Origin: a virus
Length of the DNA stretch: 41,270 bases
IMG/VR virus record: IMGVR_UViG_3300044648_000120
Location: 1-41,270 of that record
Strand: one strand, 5' to 3'
Part shown: positions 37,133 to 41,270 of the stretch, one piece after another
Layout: every line of letters begins with the position of its first letter
Numbering within the stretch: position 1 is the stretch's first letter
Made by a program: the position numbers and the translations under genes
The notes under the pieces: model-generated
The model's input: the letters and a program-made list of their open reading frames with translations, nothing else
What the model was told of the DNA's origin: nothing
Databases searched by the model: none

Positions 37133-38591
37133 TTTCTAGTGGCGATTTCTTCCGCACCTCTTCTTGCAATACCGGCTGGGCCGGGACGAGCGAGAGGAAA
37201 TAGCGCGTTTCATCAATCGTATGATCGTTGTAATCAATCGGTTCATCCGGCGCATTGCGCAACACCGAGCCTTTCGCCTTCTTCCACTTGTAATTGCTCA
37301 TCTCCCGCAGCCAGTTCCGGCACGAGGTAAAGGACAGGAGCCGGGGCGAGCCCTGTGCGCCTGTCACCGGATGGATCAGCTTTGGGTCAACAGTCAGTCC
37401 TTCGTTAATGCGGTTAAAGCCTGACGCCCATTCGTTCTGGCCAAAGAGCGGGAACACGTCATTGGCGTTATATTCATCTACGACACTGAATACGCGCCCG
37501 TCCTTGGACTGGTTCCTGGCCCCGCAGGCCGGATCGATACAGATCCAGACCGGTTTATTGGGCAAGTCACTGGTCAAATGCTTGAGCACGGTCGCGTGAT
37601 AGGACACGGGCTTGCCCCCGCCCTCGTAATGTTCTCGCACGCGAATGCGATGGCCCTGTGGCGTGACGGCCCACACGCCAATTGACGTGGGATTGGTCAA
37701 ACCATGGTCAATCGACACGTAATAGGACCAGTTGGCCTCCAGTTTGATGGGTGGAATGCCGTGCAGGTTCGGGTCAAACTGGGAAAAGACCTTGCCCTCG
37801 AACACGTCCCAGGAGCCCTCGAGGTAACGCTTCCGTGCTGCCTCGGGATAGATGGCCACCATGGCATCGACATAGTCTTTCGTGAGAAAGCCAGCGGCCA
37901 ATCCGTCATAGGTCGTCGCCTGGTAAAGCTGGTAGTCCGGTTGCTTCTGTGGAGAGTCCGGGTGGAACCACTTCCACAGGTACGAACCCGTCCCATCCGG
38001 GTTGAAGGTACAGAAGCCGTAGGTGGGCGCAATCAATTGTTTGCCGTCCCGACCAATCAAAGGCTTCCCGCCATCTCCGAATAGTGGCGTGATCCGCCGC
38101 AGACGACTGACCCCGTGCTTCCATCGTGCTTCGTCCGTTTCCTCAGCCTGATCGAACCAGAACCAGCCCAGGTTTAAGGAGCTGGCCCACTCTTCTTTCT
38201 TCAAATCGCCGTAATAAATCTCAGAACCGCCGTATTTCTTCTTAAACTTGATATAGCCCATCTGCTTGTTGTGCGATTCAAAGAACTGTTCCGGCACGAG
38301 CCGGAAAAACTCACTCATCGTGGTCTGGACAAGTTCCTTTCCGTCCCAACGGCCAATGTATCCACAATTTCCAGGAAAGCATACGGACAGAAACCAAGCG
38401 AGCGTAACTCCACTAGATGTTTTGCCGTTTCCCAGCCCACCACCGAAGCCTCGAAATCGCTTGCTCCAGTCGTGGACAAAGTCTGACTGGGGCTGGAGGA
38501 AGCCGGGCTGGTCCGGGTTCCAGAGATTGAGCGGCCACTCGAAAACTTTGCGCTCTTGCTGCTTGTCACGTAGCTGTTTCCTCCCGGCCAT
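37056..38591 (-). CDS. large terminase subunit (packaging ATPase-nuclease)
   Basis: A 511-residue protein. Walker A is GGGLGNGKTSS at residues 50-60; Walker B is LGWFWFDQAEE at about 141-151. The RNase H-like nuclease has acidic residues in YVSIDHG (D295), ICIDPAC (D353) and HTIDETRYFL (D460). It cuts and translocates DNA into the procapsid through the portal. The downstream gene is the portal. The small subunit is not identified with certainty; the 219-residue first late gene is a candidate. Confidence 0.9.
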   Translation of the reverse strand: MAGRKQLRDKQQERKVFEWPLNLWNPDQPGFLQPQSDFVHDWSKRFRGFGGGLGNGKTSSGVTLAWFLSVCFPGNCGYIGRWDGKELVQTTMSEFFRLVPEQFFESHNKQMGYIKFKKKYGGSEIYYGDLKKEEWASSLNLGWFWFDQAEETDEARWKHGVSRLRRITPLFGDGGKPLIGRDGKQLIAPTYGFCTFNPDGTGSYLWKWFHPDSPQKQPDYQLYQATTYDGLAAGFLTKDYVDAMVAIYPEAARKRYLEGSWDVFEGKVFSQFDPNLHGIPPIKLEANWSYYVSIDHGLTNPTSIGVWAVTPQGHRIRVREHYEGGGKPVSYHATVLKHLTSDLPNKPVWICIDPACGARNQSKDGRVFSVVDEYNANDVFPLFGQNEWASGFNRINEGLTVDPKLIHPVTGAQGSPRLLSFTSCRNWLREMSNYKWKKAKGSVLRNAPDEPIDYNDHTIDETRYFLSLVPAQPVLQEEVRKKSPLEIIQEMRARLNPFAASQPSGGSWMTV

Positions 38592-38735
38592 TCAGTGACA
38601 GTCCATCTCCTCGACGCACGGGATCTCTTTGCCGTCCTTGTCGTAGCAGGTCAGGGGGGCGGTCGGCATTTGTGGACCGGTCGCGCAGCCTGCTAAAACT
38701 AATAGAGCAATTACAGCCCCAGCCAACATGCCCAT
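38592..38735 (-). CDS. small lipoprotein with LAGC lipobox (47 residues)
   Basis: MGMLAGAVIALLVLAGC is a lipoprotein signal with the lipobox L-A-G-C and lipidated Cys at residue 17. The mature protein has about 30 residues with two further Cys pairs (TCYDKDG, CVEEMDC). ATG 38735 has AAGGA 8 bases upstream; ATG at 38744 is the alternative and adds three residues. It ends directly at the terminase start (terminase ATG at 38591). An outer-membrane anchored host-surface or spanin-type role is possible; partners were not found beside it. Confidence 0.6.
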   Translation of the reverse strand: MGMLAGAVIALLVLAGCATGPQMPTAPLTCYDKDGKEIPCVEEMDCH

Positions 38736-38748
38736 CGTCGCCATCCTT

Positions 38749-39033
38749 TTAGCTGGTTACAACGGCCAGGCCAGTCGGGGCTTGTGGAGGGACCACGTTC
38801 ACCGTCTTGACCACCACCGCTGACTTGATCGATTCATTGCCTGCCACGTCTATAGCGGTCAGTGCATAGCCAATGTCCCCGTCAATGTTCGGAATCGGGT
38901 CATCGACAAAGGTCGTCGTGCCTTTCGGCACTGAGTTCAGGAGCGTCAACGGGCCTGTACCGACCGACCGATACACCTTATACCCGGCCAGATCCGCTTC
39001 AGGACTCGGATTCCACGTCAGCGTATTTTTCAT
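38749..39033 (-). CDS. strand-permuted fibronectin type III protein (94 residues)
   Basis: The sequence begins at the B strand of an Fn3 fold: LTWNPSPEADLAGYKVYRS, then strand FVDDPIP, and YALTAIDVAGNES. It ends with PPQAPTGLAV, the usual A strand that opens a following Fn3 domain. The N-terminal A strand is absent. ATGA overlaps the gene before. A similar Fn3 occurs in the 918-residue protein (WDANTEPDLAGYIVYRS). It may be a virion accessory or a surface-binding protein. Confidence 0.65.
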   Translation of the reverse strand: MKNTLTWNPSPEADLAGYKVYRSVGTGPLTLLNSVPKGTTTFVDDPIPNIDGDIGYALTAIDVAGNESIKSAVVVKTVNVVPPQAPTGLAVVTS

Positions 39034-39197
39034 TTCTTGGCCTTTAACCTTTCTAGACGGGCCAGATCGACAATGACCTTCGCCACGCAATCTTCCACTT
39101 CGTTATCACTCATGTAGTACATGACGCCCTGGAGCATGAAAATGTTCCCGTTCCAGCGATGGGTCCGTCCGTCACAGAGTAGTTGGTAAGGTGTCAC
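39030..39197 (-). CDS. small protein, GTG start, overlapping the next frame (55 residues)
   Basis: GTG 39197 opens the frame that ends in DLARLERLKAKK. The product is partly hydrophobic near residues 20-30 (IFMLQGVMYYMSD) and has a C-terminal helix. A longer reading upstream begins with TTG at 39329, but the gene at 39172 overlaps that part in another frame. Which start is used cannot be decided from the sequence. No family was recognised. Confidence 0.45.
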   Translation of the reverse strand: MTPYQLLCDGRTHRWNGNIFMLQGVMYYMSDNEVEDCVAKVIVDLARLERLKAKK

Positions 39198-39333
39198 GTT
39201 TGTTCCAGCTCGCGTTCGGCAGTTGATAGATCTTGTAGTGGTACTCGCGCCACTTGATCCCGCAATAGCTCCCAAGAGGAACCCCAAGACAAAGCGCCAC
39301 AATGAGATTTTCCCAAGCAAAGTGTTCAAACAT
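39172..39333 (-). CDS. small membrane protein (53 residues)
   Basis: A frame starting with MFEHFAWENLIVALCLGVPLG when split has one hydrophobic segment (residues 7-22), followed by a polar basic part (IKWREYHYKIYQLPN). It overlaps the previous stop by 3 bases (TGATG), is in a different frame from the gene at 39030, and fits the overlap pattern of the cluster. Function unknown. Confidence 0.45.
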   Translation of the reverse strand: MFEHFAWENLIVALCLGVPLGSYCGIKWREYHYKIYQLPNASWNKRDTLPTTL

Positions 39334-39500
39334 CAGGCAACTGGAAACAGTTCACGTTCGATCATGGCCACAAACTCTTTCACGTCCTTCTCCAGGACCG
39401 GGGCAATTTGGCTGTCAAAGTACCAGCGCCGTTCGGGTTCGGGGCAGGTCAGGTGCTTGATCCTGGACAAGAACAGGGTAATGGCCTCGGGACGGGTCAT
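39333..39500 (-). CDS. unknown small protein (55 residues)
   Basis: Start at ATG 39500 in 4-base overlap with the gene before. The product is helical and mixed in charge (TLFLSRIKHLTCPEPERRWY, LEKDVKEFVAMIEREL). No family was recognised. Confidence 0.5.
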   Translation of the reverse strand: MTRPEAITLFLSRIKHLTCPEPERRWYFDSQIAPVLEKDVKEFVAMIERELFPVA

Positions 39501-39691
39501 TTCAGGCCCTCCACGTCCACCTTGACCCGCTTCCAGTAGCCAGCGGCAAACATCTGGACCGGGAACTCGTTTCGATCGATAAAGATCAGGTCGCCTACTT
39601 CGCTGGTCATTGCGGTATAGGCCCGGATAGTCGTAAACGTATCTGCATAGTCCACGATGAAGTCCACGTCCTGGTCACGATCGTTGCTCAT
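39497..39691 (-). CDS. unknown acidic protein (64 residues)
   Basis: The sequence SNDRDQDVDFIVDYADTF and AAGYWKRVKVDVEGLK suggest a small alpha/beta protein. A weak site CCTAGCTGCC precedes the ATG. The 26 bases to the next gene (39692-39717) hold nothing else visible. No family was recognised. Confidence 0.5.
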   Translation of the reverse strand: MSNDRDQDVDFIVDYADTFTTIRAYTAMTSEVGDLIFIDRNEFPVQMFAAGYWKRVKVDVEGLK

Positions 39692-39717
39692 ATTGGCAGC
39701 TAGGGGCCTTCCTGAGG

Positions 39718-39921
39718 CTATTTACCGCGACGTTGCCCTTGCTTCGGCATCGCCTGCGGCTTGATCTGTTTCAGCGTCATGCCCTTGTTCAGGCCCCCAC
39801 GGGCTCGAACCATGGCCTTGCGGTTGAGACTGGCAACGGTACGCATATTAATCGCCTTCCTGTCGTACTTGATCCCGTACTCCATGAGGGACAGGATCAG
39901 GGTCTGGAGATTGAGCCGCAC
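39718..39921 (-). CDS. basic small protein, GTG start (67 residues)
   Basis: The GTG start is preceded by GGAGG and GGAG. The C-terminal half is strongly basic (RKAMVRARGGLNKGMTLKQ, KPQAMPKQGQRRGK), suggesting nucleic-acid binding. It overlaps the preceding gene by 25 bases. Function unknown. Confidence 0.5.
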   Translation of the reverse strand: MRLNLQTLILSLMEYGIKYDRKAINMRTVASLNRKAMVRARGGLNKGMTLKQIKPQAMPKQGQRRGK

Positions 39922-40061
39922 GGCTCCGGTCCTCCGACCTGGATCATGTCTGCTCGGTCCTTTGACGTGTACCGGGCAATGGTCTTCTCAATAATTCTGA
40001 CTACTTCACGCATCATTTCCCGGTCACGTGCTGTGCCAAGTCCTGCTCGGAGACAGATCAT
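39897..40061 (-). CDS. unknown small protein (54 residues)
   Basis: ATG at 40061 overlaps the stop of the first late gene by 4 bases. The centre is a helix (REMMREVVRIIEKTIARY). No family was recognised. The frame was checked to run from 40061 to TGA at 39897. Confidence 0.45.
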   Translation of the reverse strand: MICLRAGLGTARDREMMREVVRIIEKTIARYTSKDRADMIQVGGPEPCGSISRP

Positions 40062-40717
40062 TTCTTGAACGGGTCCACGAACCGTTTCGGGCCTAGGACA
40101 CGGGAGGGTGCTGGCACCGGCTTGTCCGCCTGTTCAGCGTCTATAGCCACTGAATGATTCACAGCGCCAGCGACCGTACCTTTTTGATTTTCCTGAATAT
40201 TTTCTGGTTCTGTTCTAGCTGGCGACAGGGCCTGGTACGCAGCCCCGGCCCCCGCATCTGAATCGGACCGCAAGCCTACCCCCGGCTCGATAGCAGGGTC
40301 GGTAACGAGTGCTTGACCTTGGCCCTGTATCATAACAGATCCAGTCTCCGAACTAGGCGTAATCACAGACGCACTTGGAACCTGGTTGACATTATGTGCA
40401 TTATCAGACACTAGAGCCTTGACGATTGCACGCTCAAGTGTGGTCGGTATTGCCACGGTAGTATCGGTCTGATCTGCCTTGCTAAACGCCTTGTCGTAGG
40501 CAATTGCGGCCTGGGTAAGTAATTGTCCAGGGATCGGTTCCTTCTTTTTGACAAACCCTTGACACTGCGCAGCGAGGGTCAGAGCCAGTTCCCTCCATTG
40601 GATCTGTGACAGCTCAACGGCTTGCGCCGATTCCTTGGCAATAGCATGGTGCTTGACCGCATATGGTCTACCAGCCTTGCCCTTAGAATGTGCCGGAATT
40701 GATTCAGTCACGGTCAT
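40058..40717 (-). CDS. first gene of the late operon, possible small terminase or regulator (219 residues)
   Basis: The N-terminal half is basic and helical (GKAGRPYAVKHHAIAKESAQ, WRELALTLAAQCQGFVKKK); the C-terminal half is a low-complexity linker rich in Ala, Pro and Ser. No conserved motif was recognised. Its place at the head of the packaging and head operon is where a small terminase could stand, but eight small genes separate it from the large subunit, so the call is uncertain. No ribosome site precedes the ATG (ATCAATT). Confidence 0.45.
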   Translation of the reverse strand: MTVTESIPAHSKGKAGRPYAVKHHAIAKESAQAVELSQIQWRELALTLAAQCQGFVKKKEPIPGQLLTQAAIAYDKAFSKADQTDTTVAIPTTLERAIVKALVSDNAHNVNQVPSASVITPSSETGSVMIQGQGQALVTDPAIEPGVGLRSDSDAGAGAAYQALSPARTEPENIQENQKGTVAGAVNHSVAIDAEQADKPVPAPSRVLGPKRFVDPFKK

Positions 40718-40851
40718 AATTGATTGTTGACTAACTTACTTCAGATTCTGATTAGCCCAGGGCTTTCTTTTCCTTCCTGTCCCTTGACAAGGTTAAGGAT
40801 CAGAATCAGCCCTGGCTCAGTTCCTTGTATGTACCGGCGAACTGGGACAGG

Positions 40852-40894
40852 GTACAGGTCGTGAGAAAGCCCTTACAAAGCACGGAGCCTGTAC
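40852..40894. ncRNA. candidate two-part stem-loop
   Basis: GTACAGG (40852-40858) pairs with CCTGTAC (40888-40894), and inside it CGTG (40860-40863) pairs with CACG (40881-40884), leaving a 17-base loop. No T-tract follows. It could be a structured leader, a small RNA or a binding site; only the pairing is seen, and the expression of this segment is unknown. Confidence 0.3.
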
Positions 40895-40910
40895 GATTAG
40901 GGAGCGACCC

Positions 40911-40928
40911 GCTTATTGTGGAATAAGC
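40911..40928. repeat. perfect hairpin GCTTATT-GTGG-AATAAGC
   Basis: Seven perfect base pairs close a 4-base loop. There is no U-tract on either strand. It lies 16 bases after the two-part stem-loop, so the two may act together. Confidence 0.4.
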
Positions 40929-41099
40929 CTGACAAGACCAGGGAAAGTTACCTCTCCCTACTATATATAGACAATGTGTGTAGAATCGCACGGTTACAAG
41001 GTGACAATTTAGACGTGTTACTTGACGTGAAATTACGTCGCACTGTGGCACGCCGGACACAGTTTTGGTACAAATCACACAGCACTGTGGTATTAATGT

Positions 41100-41174
41100 C
41101 ACGTACTAGGCAACGTGCAATTCTCGCAATGGCCTATTATCAATAGGTTAGCAGCTAGCACGTACTGGCACGTG
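41100..41174. repeat. iteron-like repeats with CACGTACT core
   Basis: CACGTACTAGGCAACGTG (41100-41117) recurs as CACGTACTGGCACGTG (41159-41174). Each unit carries ACGT cores on both sides and could be bound by a dimeric protein. Further ACGT cores occur at 41013, 41025, 41035 and 41182. They may be operator sites or an origin. Confidence 0.4.
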
Positions 41175-41194
41175 GTATGCACACGTAGAGAGGC

Positions 41195-41270
41195 ATGAAG
41201 CGCAGCGACAGCATGAACGCGACGAACACTAAACCAGGAGGCGCGAACATGAACCGCATGTGGCATATAC
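41195..41270 (+). CDS. 5' end of a rightward gene (cut by the window end)
   Basis: ATG at 41195 follows GAGAGG closely; the same frame has a better-placed ATG at 41249 with CAGGAGGCGCGAAC upstream. The frame is open through the edge of the window. The few residues (NRMWHI after the second ATG) do not identify a family. Confidence 0.45.
   Translation, partial: MKRSDSMNATNTKPGGANMNRMWHI

Larger units (their letters stand above)
40718..41194. promoter_or_regulatory. 477-base intergenic region with hairpins, palindromes and repeats
   Basis: No convincing gene is seen here. From left to right it contains: the inverted repeat GATTCTGAT (40744-40752) / ATCAGAATC (40799-40807); the palindromes AGCCCAGGGCT (40754-40764) and CCTTGACAAGG (40782-40792); stem-loops at 40852-40894 and 40911-40928; an AT-rich site CTATATATAG (40959-40968); GACGT-ACGTC (41024-41039); direct repeats GCACTGTGG (41040 and 41082); the inverted repeat CCTATT-AATAGG (41133-41147); and ACGT-core repeats at 41100-41174. 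It separates the leftward late operon from a rightward gene, so it should hold both promoters; clear ones were not found. Confidence 0.5.

Noticed and set aside
40940-40970. minus-strand CTATATATAGTAGGGAGAGG resembles a T7-type promoter
   Set aside because: The match is limited to the last few bases of the T7 consensus, no phage-type RNA polymerase gene is in the window, and no second copy was seen.
40916-41146. 76-residue plus-strand reading in the right intergenic region
   Set aside because: It begins with TTG, has no ribosome site, and its DNA is occupied by palindromes and repeats. The product has no recognisable pattern.
1-41270. tRNA genes or integrase/lysogeny module
   Set aside because: No T-loop/acceptor pattern of a tRNA was noticed, no recombinase signature was seen, and no cI-like repressor apart from the small ribbon-helix-helix protein.
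41195-41270. the window as a closed circle, with the right-end gene continuing at base 1
   Set aside because: Joining the ends gives a stop after a few codons and does not match the frame of the gene at 1-102; no terminal repeat is visible.

Overview
The window is a stretch of a tailed double-stranded DNA bacteriophage, most likely a short-tailed (podovirus-like) virus. The evidence is a phage packaging and capsid series: large terminase, P22-type portal, scaffold and N4-gp56-type major capsid protein. It is followed by adaptor, gp10-like stabilisation protein, tail-collar and spike/fibre proteins, internal virion proteins, and a holin plus M15 endolysin. No tail tube, tape measure or sheath is seen. 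A lipoprotein with a classical LAGC lipobox and several Sec signal peptides fit a Gram-negative host, but the sequence does not identify the host. No integrase, reverse transcriptase, CRISPR array, tRNA, DNA polymerase, primase, helicase or RNA polymerase was found. Both ends cut through rightward genes in different reading frames, so replication genes may lie outside the window and a complete genome is not shown.

Layout. (1) 1-499: the end of a rightward gene, a leftward ribbon-helix-helix-like regulator gene, and a divergent promoter region with direct repeats and a palindrome. (2) 500-10335, plus strand: about 36 small, tightly overlapping early/middle genes. Most are unknown. They include a mini sigma-region-2 protein, a DNA-metabolism set (OB-like protein, Cas4/RecB-like Fe-S nuclease, DEDD exonuclease with zinc ribbon, Hjc-like resolvase), a coiled-coil protein, a DUF3310 protein, an SPFH-like stub, and an unusual number of tiny membrane proteins. 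A strong sigma-70-type promoter lies inside the block at 6471-6499. (3) 10332-40717, minus strand: the late region. Read in transcription order (right to left) it holds small unknown genes, an Fn3 protein and a lipoprotein; terminase, portal, scaffold and capsid; small head proteins; a methyltransferase-MptE-like fusion; fibre and beta-helix proteins; a 918-residue repeat protein; the adaptor and gp10-like proteins; the collar fibre; internal virion proteins; and the endolysin, a secreted protein and holins. Two small genes on the plus strand (15040-15228 and 36914-37132) sit inside it like morons. (4) 40718-41194: a 477-base non-coding region rich in hairpins, palindromes and ACGT-core repeats, then the start of another rightward gene at the right edge.

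How the parts work together. The plus-strand block would act early: host takeover through small regulators and membrane proteins, and DNA recombination and processing. The minus-strand block makes the particle, packages DNA and lyses the cell. The two blocks meet tail to tail at 10332-10335 with a 4-base overlap of stop codons and no visible terminator. The least ordinary content is the set of exported proteins in the late region: two beta-helix proteins with Sec signals, a lipoprotein and two small secreted proteins. Next to these stand the strand-shifted Fn3 protein, the methyltransferase-MptE-like fusion and the sigma-region-2-only protein.
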